Part shown: piece by piece, positions 52,508 through 62,340 of the stretch | How positions within the stretch are numbered: position 1 is the stretch's first letter | Layout: each line of letters begins with the position of its first letter | Assembly: GCA_006226425.1 (NCBI GenBank) | Contig: SBGX01000019.1 | Span: 108,405-172,404, forward strand | From: Bacteroidota bacterium | Lineage (GTDB): Bacteria; Bacteroidota; Bacteroidia; Flavobacteriales_D; Crocinitomicaceae | Direction of reading: 5' to 3' | DNA: 64,000 nucleotides | Position numbers and translations under genes: made by a program | Notes under the pieces: generated by a model | The model's input: only the letters and a program-made list of their open reading frames with translations | Databases searched by the model: none | Told to the model about the DNA's origin: nothing

Positions 52508-53111
52508 TCATTTCTTTGAGGAAGATTTAATTCAAGAAATTCTAAATCAGGGGCTGGCAAGAACGGTTAAACAAGGTGAAATTTTACTGGATTACCAACA
52601 ACAGTTGCTCCATGTGCCTCTGCTGCTTGAAGGAGCATTGAAGATCATGCGCCTTGACGAACAAGGCGATGAACTTCTCCTCTACTACCTGGAAAGTGGT
52701 GACACCTGCTCCATGACCCTAACCTGCTGTCTCCGTACGGCCAAAAGTGAGATTCGAGCCGTAGCAGAACAGGACAGTAAACTTTTCCTGATTCCAGTCA
52801 CTAATATGGCTCACTGGATGCAACGTTACTCCGGTTGGATGCAATTCGTGTTTGAAAGTTATCATCGTCGGACCAACGAACTCCTTGAAGCTATCGATTC
52901 TTTAGCCTTTAAAAATATGCATGATCGGCTTCGTAACTACCTCCGGGAAAAAGCCATTGCTAACAAATCCACCGTACTGGAATCTACTCATCAGGAAATT
53001 GCGAATGATCTACATTCTTCGCGCGTTGTCATCTCACGACTGCTCAAAAACCTGGAAGAACTCAACGAAATCAATATTGCCAGAAATAAAATTGAAATCC
53101 TACAACTATGA
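52479..53111 (+). CDS. Crp/Fnr-type transcription regulator with a Cys-rich loop
   Basis: 210 residues from the ATG at 52479 (52458 is an alternative). The cyclic-nucleotide-binding-like domain has VKQGEILLDYQQ, LLLEGALKIMRLDEQGDELL and LESGDTCSMTLTCCLRTAKS, a segment with three cysteines in place of the usual effector loop. The C-terminal winged helix has THQEIANDLHSSRVVISRLL. Proteins of this subtype with a SGDTC-x-TLTCC motif are often found near persulfide-handling genes; sensing of reactive sulfur is an inference. It sits behind a likely autoregulatory operator and overlaps both neighbours (ATGA with the kelch gene). Confidence 0.88.
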   Translation: MEKLLRENYSHFFEEDLIQEILNQGLARTVKQGEILLDYQQQLLHVPLLLEGALKIMRLDEQGDELLLYYLESGDTCSMTLTCCLRTAKSEIRAVAEQDSKLFLIPVTNMAHWMQRYSGWMQFVFESYHRRTNELLEAIDSLAFKNMHDRLRNYLREKAIANKSTVLESTHQEIANDLHSSRVVISRLLKNLEELNEINIARNKIEILQL

Positions 53112-54742
53112 TTCCATACAAAGCCCTTCATCACCTCTTGTTTTTCACGCTTTTCTTTCTTTTGCCGCTCAGCTCTCATGGCCAGAAAAACGATTATTCG
53201 ATTGAACTGGAAGCTTTGGATATTCAAGAAGTGGGAGGTCTACAATCCTATGCCTTTGGACAATCCGACGGGAAGTGGCTCATCATTGGAGGACGACTCG
53301 ACGGACTGCATCGCAGACAACCTTTTGCAGCCTTTGATGAAGCTGGCCACAACCGAACTTTAATGGTCATTGACCCCATTCAAAAGAAGAAATGGACCTC
53401 TGAAACCGACCAACTCCCTATCGCCATCAGCGAACAACTGCATTCGACAAACATGCAATTCTTCCAGGACGGGAATCACCTCATTTTGGTCGGAGGCTAC
53501 GGAATCACTGCGCAGAAAAAAGAACATGTCACCTACGATCGGCTCACAGTTGTTCAGGTCAGGGAATGCATCGATGCCATCATCCAAAAAAAACCGATCG
53601 AATCTTATTTCAAACAAATCTCCGCTCCCTTTTTGGCGGTCACTGGAGGAAAATTATCCCGCATCGATCAACGGTTCTATTTAATCGGCGGACACCTCTT
53701 TGAAGGACAGTACAACCCAATGGGGCCGGAAAATGGTCCCGGATTTATTCAGGAATACTCCAATAGTATTCGTTCCTTTCAATTGCTCCAAACCGCGAAA
53801 GGCCCAAAAATTGAAGACTACCAGGAAGTGCGCGACACGGTTTTACTTCATCGCCGGGACTACAACATGCTTCCTCAAATGACTCCAAATGGAGAGGAAG
53901 CCCTCCAACTCTTTTCAGGTGTTTTCCAATATGAGGTGGATCTCCCTTATCATAGCACCGTTTTTATTGATTCCAAAAAACATCAAAAAACACCAGGGTT
54001 TAGGCAATTCTACAGCCACTATCACTGCCCCGTCATTCCAATCTATAGTTCTAACAAAGGGGAAATGCACCATCTTTTTCTGGGGGGGATTGCCCATTAT
54101 TACGACAGTTCCGGGGTCCTGGTCCAGGAAGAGAACGTTCCTTTTGTGCGAAGTATTTCCAGAATTATACGCAATAGAGACGGGCGACAAGCGGAATTTC
54201 TTTTCAAAGACCAAATGCCAGCCCTTTTGGGCGCCGGTGGGGAATTTATTCTTGCGGCCGATGTTCCAAAATACCGGAATGGAGTCATCAAAATGGATGA
54301 ATTACGGGACGGACAACTACTCGGGTACATTTATGGGGGAATTGCCAGTACCGAAAAGAACATCCTCTTCTTTCATGACGAAGGAAACATGAGTCAGGCC
54401 AGCAAGAGCATTTTCAAAGTACTCTTCCGTAAAAATCCTGAAACTCAGACATGGACTTTCAATCCGTCCAGCACCTCTCCTTTCAACCTTGAACTCTTCC
54501 CAAGGGCACATCGCAAGAAACTAGATGTAAGTTTTCAATTGCAAGAAAGTGTTCCGATCCAGATCACCATCAAAGATGAGCAAGGCAAAATCCGCGGCAA
54601 ATACCGAAAAAAGAATCCTCTTGGCTCAGGTTCTCATGAACTAAGTCTCCGCATCCGAAAAATGGACTATGGTTCAAAGTACCACGTTTATATTCAGGCT
54701 GGAAAAACCTCCTATGAACGCATCCTGATTGTGGAAGATTAA
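53108..54742 (+). CDS. Secreted kelch/propeller protein coupled to a Crp/Fnr gene
   Basis: A 544-residue protein. A signal peptide (about 1-25, LLPLSSHGQ) is followed by about six propeller blades with GG patches (KWLIIGGRL, HLILVGGYGI, LAVTGGKLS, FYLIGGHLF, HLFLGGIAHY). The end (about 450-544) is a beta-sandwich-like region (VPIQITIKDEQGKIRGKYRK, then YERILIVED) that resembles a T9SS-type tail but lacks the PNP start. Its ATG overlaps the Crp/Fnr stop, so expression is coupled. Confidence 0.78.
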   Translation: MIPYKALHHLLFFTLFFLLPLSSHGQKNDYSIELEALDIQEVGGLQSYAFGQSDGKWLIIGGRLDGLHRRQPFAAFDEAGHNRTLMVIDPIQKKKWTSETDQLPIAISEQLHSTNMQFFQDGNHLILVGGYGITAQKKEHVTYDRLTVVQVRECIDAIIQKKPIESYFKQISAPFLAVTGGKLSRIDQRFYLIGGHLFEGQYNPMGPENGPGFIQEYSNSIRSFQLLQTAKGPKIEDYQEVRDTVLLHRRDYNMLPQMTPNGEEALQLFSGVFQYEVDLPYHSTVFIDSKKHQKTPGFRQFYSHYHCPVIPIYSSNKGEMHHLFLGGIAHYYDSSGVLVQEENVPFVRSISRIIRNRDGRQAEFLFKDQMPALLGAGGEFILAADVPKYRNGVIKMDELRDGQLLGYIYGGIASTEKNILFFHDEGNMSQASKSIFKVLFRKNPETQTWTFNPSSTSPFNLELFPRAHRKKLDVSFQLQESVPIQITIKDEQGKIRGKYRKKNPLGSGSHELSLRIRKMDYGSKYHVYIQAGKTSYERILIVED

Positions 54743-54744
54743 AT

Positions 54745-56574
54745 CTATTTCTTCTGAATCCTCAAAACTCTTCCTGGGAGTTGATTCCCTTCCAAAACGA
54801 GCAAATATGTTCCTCCGGCCAGCGTACTTAAGTCCAGATCAAGCAAAGATGGCGACCCACCCAAATGATAAGCTCCCATGGTTCTCCCCAACTGATCTCT
54901 CACTACAAGCTGCTCGTACTTTGACAAGCTTTCCCCTTCTATCCTGATCTGGTCGTTTGTTGGATTCGGATAGAGTCGAATGTCCTCGTCAAATGCTTTT
55001 TCCTGAATTCCCACCAAGGGAGATTGTCTTTTCAAAAGGAAATAATCAGAGAGCAAACCCTGACCTTCCAGTGAATTGGCCACATAATTGATCGTCCCGG
55101 TCGATGTATTAAACTCTACCATTGGCGCAAAAACCCCGGAGAGATACAGTTCATTTTGAGGACCAAAGGTGATTCGATGAAATGACATCCCTCCGGTATC
55201 TGGAATGATCTCTGGCAACTCCATCAAAAGCCGTTCCCCATCCAAAGCATAACTCAAGTAATAGGGAATAAAAACCTCTTTGACAACATCTGTCACAATT
55301 TCCCCACCCGGATTATCCGGATCGAAATCAGCTTTTCCACCGACTCCACCAACAACATGGACATTCCCAAAAGCGTCAACTCCTACGTCACCAATATAGC
55401 CCAAAGCCAAACCTTCTTCTTCTGTACGAATGATTTTTGCCCATTCGAATGCTCCCTGGGAATCAAAATGACAAACAAAACTCATATCCATATATTCCGC
55501 GGTGGAGACATACTGATCACCTGCAACATCAGGAGTAAAATCGAGTGTATCTCTCGCTGTTCCAACTACGTAAACCCCTCCCTGCTGATCAACTGAAATG
55601 AGTGCCCCAGTACCAAAATCTGTGGATAATATCTGTTTAACCCAGACAAATTTTCCGTCGGAATCCAATTTCAGGACGAATCCATTCACTGCATTCTCCT
55701 TATTCATCAGTTCATGTATCCCTGTTCCGGGATCAAAATCAACCGTATCGGAAAACCAACCGGTTAGATACATATTCTCCTGCGCATCCAAATCCATGTC
55801 GACCATGGCATCTGTACCCGCAGATCCGAATCGGTGGGCCCATTGATAATTCCCATCCAAATCAAGCTTTACCACAAAAAAATCACGTCTATCATTTGCC
55901 CCTCCTCCTTCTGCCGGAAGGAGTAAGTTCTCGACCTGTGGATCAGGATTGGCATCCAATGTATCCGTACATGTTCCTGCAAAATAAATGGCATTCGCAC
56001 CTATGCCCAATTTCCCTGGCGTCCAGCCATCCCATCCTCCAATCGCATCATTTTCAAAGACTTTTGCCCAGATGAAATCTCCATCATTCGTCAATTTAAG
56101 GATGTAGAAATTCGGATCATAACCGTGGGTCGAGTCAGAGGAACTCAATTCAAAGACTCCGGGCCCCGGATCAAAATCGACTTTTCCCCGAATGTATCCT
56201 GTCAAATAAATATTCCCCTGGGTATCCAACTGAATGTCTTTAGCCAAATCAAATGATTCCCCCCCAATGCTCTTTCCCCACAAATATTTTCCATTCTGGT
56301 CAAATTTTTGGATGAAAACATCCGAATATGGAATTGTGACCTCGGAATTCTCTGTAGATGTATGCAAATCTTCCCCGGTTCCCGGATCGAAATCAACCGT
56401 CATGCGATACTCGCCACAAACATATAGGTTACCAGCACCATCAACTGTTTGGGCCAAAATCATATCCTGATCCAAGCCTCCCGAAGCAATCGCCCATTCC
56501 ACGGTTTGCGCCTGAACTGACGTACTCAACATAATAGTTGCAGCCAGCAATAATCTACTTCTTTTAAAACTCAT
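54745..56574 (-). CDS. T9SS-exported SBBP/beta-propeller protein
   Basis: 609 residues from the ATG at 56574 (M13 of a longer reading to 56610). A signal peptide (MSFKRSRLLLAATIMLSTSV) is followed by a series of blades of about 55 residues with the SBBP pattern: GGLDQDMILAQTVDGAGNLY, GGESFDLAKDIQLDTQGNIY, GSAGTDAMVDMDLDAQENMY, GDVGVDAFGNVHVVG, each followed by VDFDPG. It ends in a T9SS type A domain (IRLYPNPTNDQIRIEG, then TYLLVLEGNQLPGRV, RVLRIQKK). It is a surface protein; no activity is assigned. Confidence 0.87.
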   Translation of the reverse strand: MSFKRSRLLLAATIMLSTSVQAQTVEWAIASGGLDQDMILAQTVDGAGNLYVCGEYRMTVDFDPGTGEDLHTSTENSEVTIPYSDVFIQKFDQNGKYLWGKSIGGESFDLAKDIQLDTQGNIYLTGYIRGKVDFDPGPGVFELSSSDSTHGYDPNFYILKLTNDGDFIWAKVFENDAIGGWDGWTPGKLGIGANAIYFAGTCTDTLDANPDPQVENLLLPAEGGGANDRRDFFVVKLDLDGNYQWAHRFGSAGTDAMVDMDLDAQENMYLTGWFSDTVDFDPGTGIHELMNKENAVNGFVLKLDSDGKFVWVKQILSTDFGTGALISVDQQGGVYVVGTARDTLDFTPDVAGDQYVSTAEYMDMSFVCHFDSQGAFEWAKIIRTEEEGLALGYIGDVGVDAFGNVHVVGGVGGKADFDPDNPGGEIVTDVVKEVFIPYYLSYALDGERLLMELPEIIPDTGGMSFHRITFGPQNELYLSGVFAPMVEFNTSTGTINYVANSLEGQGLLSDYFLLKRQSPLVGIQEKAFDEDIRLYPNPTNDQIRIEGESLSKYEQLVVRDQLGRTMGAYHLGGSPSLLDLDLSTLAGGTYLLVLEGNQLPGRVLRIQKK

Positions 56575-56712
56575 GTACTCTTTAATTTGATTCGATTTAA
56601 AAGTACTCATTTTTTATGCAGAGGCATTATGCATCATGATAGATGTAATGGACGCTTACCTAAACGAATGTTTTTATTTATTGAATGAGTTCAACCGACC
56701 TTCTTCCAATGA

Positions 56713-56736
56713 AAAAAAGCTCCTAAAGGAGCTTTA
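56713..56736 (-). terminator. Terminator of the large FG-GAP/SprB-like gene
   Basis: AAAGCTCC and GGAGCTTT form an 8-bp stem with a 4-nt loop. On the reverse strand it runs into a T tract (TTTTTTT). It lies about 10 nt after the stop at 56746. Confidence 0.85.
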
Positions 56737-56745
56737 AAAATCTCT

Positions 56746-59700
56746 TTACTCTTTCATAAAGTGCAGGACTCGCAGCGAAGCATTTGTTGACCTCAATGAA
56801 AGTCTGTAGGAGCCCCTGGCCAGGGATTGAACATGGAGATGGAATTCCTTGGTGCCATTCAAATCATACTTCGCCACCAGTCTTCCCTGTAAATCGTACA
56901 AATGAATTGTTGAAACAGATGCAAGGTATTCACTCCGAAGAATTAACTCTTCAGATACTGGATTTGGAAACATTTCAATCGACATTTCAGCTAATTCAGG
57001 CAACATCAAGCAGGAATCTACGGTTACCGTTTGTTGAGCATCTGAAGTACAGCCGTTTTCCGTCACCGAATAATTGATGACAAAACTTCCAACACCTGCC
57101 AACGATGGATCGAAACTACTTCCACTAACTCCGGTTCCTGAAAAACTTCCTCCGGAAGGTGTTCCGACTAAATCCACCGGATCATTGTAATAACAGCTTG
57201 GATTCACCGGAGCCAAACTCACCTGTGGATTCGGATTCACGGTCACTTTGATCACGTCTGAGGTTGATGTACAGCCTCCAGATTGAGCTACCGCATAATA
57301 ATTCCCCGATTCAGTCACAACCAGCACCGTCGAATTTGTTCCGTTCGACCAAATCACTGTTCCTGACGTAGACAATATAAGCTGTCCTCCTTCACAAAAA
57401 GTCAGCGGACCGTCTGCAGAGATCACTGGCTTGGCAGGCCCGCCTGGATCATCAAAAGACACTGTTATCGGAGCAGAAGCGCAACCATCATTCAATATTA
57501 TTTCATACGTTCCTGCCGAAAGCCCCGAAATAGTAAAAGGTAAAGTGGCGTTACTTTGCGCACCAGAAACCGGCCCAGACCAACTCAATGTTCCGCTTGC
57601 ACCTCCCAAAATAGTTACTTCAGCATCTGCCACCCCACAAGCACTAGGATGCGTTATCGCACTCGAAGTTATTACCGGACGCGAACTCACCGTAACCTGA
57701 ACTGCATCAGACGTTGAAGTACAACCATTCTCACTAACAGACACTGAATAGGTTCCGGCACTTGTCACGGTAATACTTTGTTCCTGACTTCCATTCGACC
57801 ATAAATTCCCTGTCGCTGCTGAAGAGCTTAAAAGAACACTTTCGCCGGCACAAAGGGTTGTGGCTCCATTCACTGAAATTGTTGGTTTTGCCGGGGCACC
57901 CGGATCAGCCAATGATTGACTTTTTACAGCAGAGACACAGCCTTGAGCATCTGTAAATGTCACCGCATAAGCCCCTGCCTTCAAATTGGAAATTTGATAT
58001 GGAAGATTCTGCCCGTTCACTGAACTAGTAGAAGTTCCCGTCCAGCTTATTTGACCACTTCCACTTCCGGTCACTAAAATGGAACCATTGCTTCCACCGC
58101 AATTAGTCGGATTATTCCCGCTCAAGCTGATCACCGGAAGATCATGGACAGTTACCGTCACACTAGCCTGACTACTACATCCTTCAGCCGAAACGCCAGT
58201 TACCGTATACGTAGTTGTACTTCCTGGTTGAACATCTACCACGCTTCCATTCCCTGCACCCTGATCCCAGGTATAGGTGTCTGCTCCTGAAACACTTAAT
58301 TGAGTGTGTTCTCCTGAACAAATGGCTAAATCTGATGTAAGATTCAATTGAGGAAGCTCGTATACTGTCAAATTCACTTCTACTATACTGTCACAACCAC
58401 CAACACTCTGCAAAACTTCTGTAAACTGGGAAGAACTCGTATATTCAACCCCTCCTGGAGAAGTATATGTTCCACATGAAATTGGTGCGATTTGCGATTT
58501 CACTGGCGGGCAGTTGCTCAACAGGTAAATAGCTCCCGATTCTTCCGGGTAAGTCAATGTTGAATCAATTCTTGAGATCGCAGCAGAAGCCAGATAAGGT
58601 CCATCGATCGCTAAGTATGATGTATAGTCATCCACGTGTCCTGTACCCTGAATGAAAACCATGTCAAAACCCTGACTTTCTATTTTTTGGGTTTCGGTCT
58701 GAGTACTCCACACGGAACCTCCTTTTTGATAGTAATAAATTGGGGGATTTTCTTTATTCCAGGTATCTTTTCCCACGACAATTTGTTCTCCATCAAAAGC
58801 CAATGTTCTCCCAAAACTATCGTAATTGGCTATATCAGAAGGTTTGAGTTGAGCCTTCTCCGTCATATTATTGATCCATCCGGACACCGGACGTTCATAG
58901 ACAAAAACAGTCCCTGTCCGCGTCCCTGATTCAGCATCAAAGGGAGCACTAGCGACAATTGTATTCTTGGCAATCTCAACCTGATAACCAAAGCCACTCT
59001 GAAACATGGCTCCCGAAGTGGAATTTCTCCTCAGAATTGCCGTTTCAGTCATATCCATCCATCCCGAACCTGGTTTTTCAAATACATAAACGGCTCCCGA
59101 TCCTGTTCCATTCACAAAGCTATTAGATGATCCCCCAACCACTTGACCACTATCCATCGCTACCCGGTAAAACTGCTCCTGCGTAGTGCCATTGAATGCT
59201 TTTAAAGATGCCGTTTGAGTCACTACTGAATTGGCTGCCCAACCATCCGTGGGCCTTGTAAAAACTTTGATATCCGGTGTAGCTGTCACCGCAGCAACCG
59301 TTTCACCGTCAGAATCGATCGCCACATCTCCAATCCCCAAAGCGTCTGATCCCTTCAGTTGACTTGTTTCGGTCATATCTTCCCATCCCCCAACAGGTTT
59401 TTCGTATAAATAGACACTTGATGTTCCTCCAATCACAATCAGATTATCACGCATGTCCATGTATACTCCAAATTGCGACCCCGCCAGCGTACTATCCGAC
59501 GGAGTTAAAGTTGCTATTGTGTTCCAATCACTTCCATCATATTGCAACAATTCAGCTCGTACTGGACCATTGGTCTGAATCCAGGAAAAGTCTGCAGTCG
59601 ATCCTACCAAAGCCAAATCCCCTCTTAAACAAACTCCTGAACCAAATTTTCGCACATGGTATTTTCTTTCAGGCAAGTGATCTTTGACTATCTGATCTTC

Positions 59701-60987
59701 TGGTGCGGCTTTCCAACCATCTACCGGCTTCTCAAAAGCATAAACAGCACCATCATTGGCATTTGGATAATCTGCTCCAGGAACCCCCACCAACAAGTGA
59801 CCTCCATCAGTAGCAATTGCTATTCTGGAGTAATCAAACTCGCTCAAATCACTTGGAGTCAGGACTACATTTTCAGTCATACTTGACCAGTTCGCCGTCG
59901 TTTTTTCGAAAATCAAGACTCTCACCTCAATATTCCCGCCGAAAGGAGAAGGATTCCATAAAGCTACCGTTGAAATCTGATTTTCCTGAACAGAAACAGA
60001 TAAACCTACCGCACGTTCGTCGTACTTGACTGAGGAGGACAAGATAGCGCTCTCTGTCGCGTTTACCCAGCAACAACCGGCCGGTTTCTTATAAACATAA
60101 ATCTCCCCACCATTGCCACTGGAAGTCCCAGGCACCCCTGCGGCCAAGATATCACCTTTTAAATCTACTGAAAGACCCAGATAAGCATTAGACTCCGGAG
60201 CTAAACCCTTTAACTTAGATTGTTCGGTCATGGATGTCCACCCAGAAAAGGGTTTGGAAAACATGTAAACAGCCCCGTGAGCCCCAGCCGAAGGGCTTCC
60301 TATAGCAATATTGGTTCCATCCAACGAAACGCTATATCCAAATTGATCATTGGCTGCTCCATCCGAGGCAGTTAACTTGGCCGTCTCATTTATAGGATCC
60401 AACTCCCCAGATGTCACGGTACTAATCCATCCCAAGACAGGTTTTTCAAATACATAGGCTGCTCCTGAAGAACTCCCCAAATCATCATCCCCATAACTTC
60501 CGGCCACAATCTCATTCGGACCAATATCAATGGCTGAACCGAAATGATCGTAATTCTCATGATCAGAGGGAAGCAATACTGCTGTAGGATTAATTTCACC
60601 CGTCCAGCCACTTACCGGTTTGTTAAACACAAATACGCGTTCAGCCGCCCCAACAGCAATAACATCTCCACTGATTGCCACTGTAGCCCCCATCCCGGAA
60701 CCCGTATATAAATTGCTCACTAGACGAGCCACCTGAACCCAGGCTCCCGATTCAAAATGGAATACGGAGGCCGTTCCTTGCAAATTCTTCCCCCAGGTGG
60801 GCGATCCAACTACCGCATAATCTCCTTCCACAGCAACTGAACGACCGAAACCCTGCCCCTTATGCATGACCGAATCGGGAGTCTGAAAACGTTCTGCCAA
60901 ACGCTCCCAGGTCTGGGCAGAAGCCTTGTGAACACTTATTAACATGAGCCCGACCAATAAAAAAGTCTTTCCAAACCGATTGTTCAT
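56746..60987 (-). CDS. Giant T9SS-exported FG-GAP/SprB-like surface protein
   Basis: 1413 residues from the ATG at 60987, where a signal peptide begins (MNNRFGKTFLLVGLMLISVH). The upstream in-frame codons at 61020 and the GTG at 61071 are less likely. Residues up to about 850 contain a dozen or more FG-GAP-like repeats of about 55 residues with a recurring KP..GW...TE.A.L..SD...-type motif and G...FG..V...G. Then come immunoglobulin-like and SprB-like repeats (about 860-1330, such as NCGGSNGSILVTGSGSGQIS and ACGVADAEVTILGGASGTLS), and a T9SS type A domain (MFPNPVSEELILR, then VLHFMKE). It is probably a gliding or adhesion protein. Confidence 0.85.
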   Translation of the reverse strand: MNNRFGKTFLLVGLMLISVHKASAQTWERLAERFQTPDSVMHKGQGFGRSVAVEGDYAVVGSPTWGKNLQGTASVFHFESGAWVQVARLVSNLYTGSGMGATVAISGDVIAVGAAERVFVFNKPVSGWTGEINPTAVLLPSDHENYDHFGSAIDIGPNEIVAGSYGDDDLGSSSGAAYVFEKPVLGWISTVTSGELDPINETAKLTASDGAANDQFGYSVSLDGTNIAIGSPSAGAHGAVYMFSKPFSGWTSMTEQSKLKGLAPESNAYLGLSVDLKGDILAAGVPGTSSGNGGEIYVYKKPAGCCWVNATESAILSSSVKYDERAVGLSVSVQENQISTVALWNPSPFGGNIEVRVLIFEKTTANWSSMTENVVLTPSDLSEFDYSRIAIATDGGHLLVGVPGADYPNANDGAVYAFEKPVDGWKAAPEDQIVKDHLPERKYHVRKFGSGVCLRGDLALVGSTADFSWIQTNGPVRAELLQYDGSDWNTIATLTPSDSTLAGSQFGVYMDMRDNLIVIGGTSSVYLYEKPVGGWEDMTETSQLKGSDALGIGDVAIDSDGETVAAVTATPDIKVFTRPTDGWAANSVVTQTASLKAFNGTTQEQFYRVAMDSGQVVGGSSNSFVNGTGSGAVYVFEKPGSGWMDMTETAILRRNSTSGAMFQSGFGYQVEIAKNTIVASAPFDAESGTRTGTVFVYERPVSGWINNMTEKAQLKPSDIANYDSFGRTLAFDGEQIVVGKDTWNKENPPIYYYQKGGSVWSTQTETQKIESQGFDMVFIQGTGHVDDYTSYLAIDGPYLASAAISRIDSTLTYPEESGAIYLLSNCPPVKSQIAPISCGTYTSPGGVEYTSSSQFTEVLQSVGGCDSIVEVNLTVYELPQLNLTSDLAICSGEHTQLSVSGADTYTWDQGAGNGSVVDVQPGSTTTYTVTGVSAEGCSSQASVTVTVHDLPVISLSGNNPTNCGGSNGSILVTGSGSGQISWTGTSTSSVNGQNLPYQISNLKAGAYAVTFTDAQGCVSAVKSQSLADPGAPAKPTISVNGATTLCAGESVLLSSSAATGNLWSNGSQEQSITVTSAGTYSVSVSENGCTSTSDAVQVTVSSRPVITSSAITHPSACGVADAEVTILGGASGTLSWSGPVSGAQSNATLPFTISGLSAGTYEIILNDGCASAPITVSFDDPGGPAKPVISADGPLTFCEGGQLILSTSGTVIWSNGTNSTVLVVTESGNYYAVAQSGGCTSTSDVIKVTVNPNPQVSLAPVNPSCYYNDPVDLVGTPSGGSFSGTGVSGSSFDPSLAGVGSFVINYSVTENGCTSDAQQTVTVDSCLMLPELAEMSIEMFPNPVSEELILRSEYLASVSTIHLYDLQGRLVAKYDLNGTKEFHLHVQSLARGSYRLSLRSTNASLRVLHFMKE

Positions 60988-61185
60988 GCCGGTGGTGATT
61001 TTGCAAAAAATAGAATCCATGTATCTGAATTTGAGGTGTTTTAACGAAAATACCTCTGCTATTCCGGACACATCCCTCTTAATTTACCTGTGACCCATTT
61101 GAGTTCACCAATGACTTACTTATTGGAAAGTTCCTCTTACAATAATGATTAAACAATACGCGAGCAGGTGGATTTCAAGGGCTTA

Positions 61186-62340
61186 TTACTGAGTAATTCT
61201 ATTAATTCCCTCCTTCAGAATACTCAACTGATTTTCTCTTAAGTACTCGCTATGGTCATTCTCGGAAGTCACCAATACCTCACGCTTGATTGTCCGTTCA
61301 AGTTGTGTCACACAAGATGCCACATCCCCGTACGGAAGTCGGAGGTGATTCTCATTTTCGGGGAATCGATAATCTTCGTGGATCAAGATCACTTTCTGAA
61401 AACGAATCGCCTCATTAACACTCCCTGAAACTTTTGTTTTTCCATAGATTTCTTCGGAGGTATGAAAATTCGTTTCCAGACGGATTGGAGCAAACAAAAC
61501 GTCTGCTTCGAGTAGATGCTGATCAAATTCTTCCTGAGACACTAACTTTTCAAAAATGATGATTTCGATGCCCAAACTTCTCATGAGCTCAACTTCTCTA
61601 CCCAGTTCCGAAGCAGCCCGAAACTCACCTAACAATACAAGTTGAAAGGGCCCTACTTCCTGTTGTTTCAGCTGTTTAAAAACTTCAAAAGCAAATTCAT
61701 AATCCCTTCTCATGGGGTCTACCGCTCCACTTATCACCACCTTAAAAGGCTTCTCCGAAATGACTTCCTTCTTGAAGGATCTTTCACGGAAAACAAATGG
61801 TATCGGAGGATGAAACACCCGTTTTTGATCCAACCGTTTATTGCCTATCGTCCATTCACCGATCTCCGTGCTTGGAAACATCCATTGGCTTACCCGGTTC
61901 CTGAAAATCTTTTTTTGAGCCGCTTCTCCATTCAAGAATCGCTTCAGACTGAGCTTCCAGGACGTATGAAGACTAAAATCCCAGCGCGACTCATCCCTGA
62001 ACAGATCATTGACATTGTGCACCCTAAGTACGACTGGAATCTTCCACTCAACACGATTGAATACGCCGTAATCCTGCTGCCAGGTATTCAATAGGAGGAC
62101 CTCATTCCTTTCTACCTTTTCTTTGATCCTTCTTAAAAAATTTAATTTGGACTCCCCCGCTCCCATCAAGGTACATTCCAGGTCATCTTGAGGCAAGGCA
62201 CTTTCTTCCAAAATTGCTTTCGTGGTAAACACTTGAAGCGAAAAATTTGGCTGATCTTTTACTAGTTGGACGAAACTTCGCAATACCTCCGCATGGCATT
62301 CCAGTTCAAGTATGGCAATTCGAATGATTTTAGTTTCCAA
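61186..62340 (-). CDS. Glycosyltransferase, GT-B (family 4-like)
   Basis: A 384-residue GT-B protein. The C-terminal half shows FKVVISGAVDPMRRDYEFAF (about 197-216) and the acceptor/donor region VSQEEFDQHLLEADVLFAPI, EEIYGKTKVSGSVNEAIRFQ. It lacks the classic E-x7-E in perfect form, so family 4 is tentative. It overlaps the flippase gene by 11 nt, suggesting a shared polysaccharide locus that continues beyond the window. Confidence 0.72.
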   Translation of the reverse strand: METKIIRIAILELECHAEVLRSFVQLVKDQPNFSLQVFTTKAILEESALPQDDLECTLMGAGESKLNFLRRIKEKVERNEVLLLNTWQQDYGVFNRVEWKIPVVLRVHNVNDLFRDESRWDFSLHTSWKLSLKRFLNGEAAQKKIFRNRVSQWMFPSTEIGEWTIGNKRLDQKRVFHPPIPFVFRERSFKKEVISEKPFKVVISGAVDPMRRDYEFAFEVFKQLKQQEVGPFQLVLLGEFRAASELGREVELMRSLGIEIIIFEKLVSQEEFDQHLLEADVLFAPIRLETNFHTSEEIYGKTKVSGSVNEAIRFQKVILIHEDYRFPENENHLRLPYGDVASCVTQLERTIKREVLVTSENDHSEYLRENQLSILKEGINRITQ

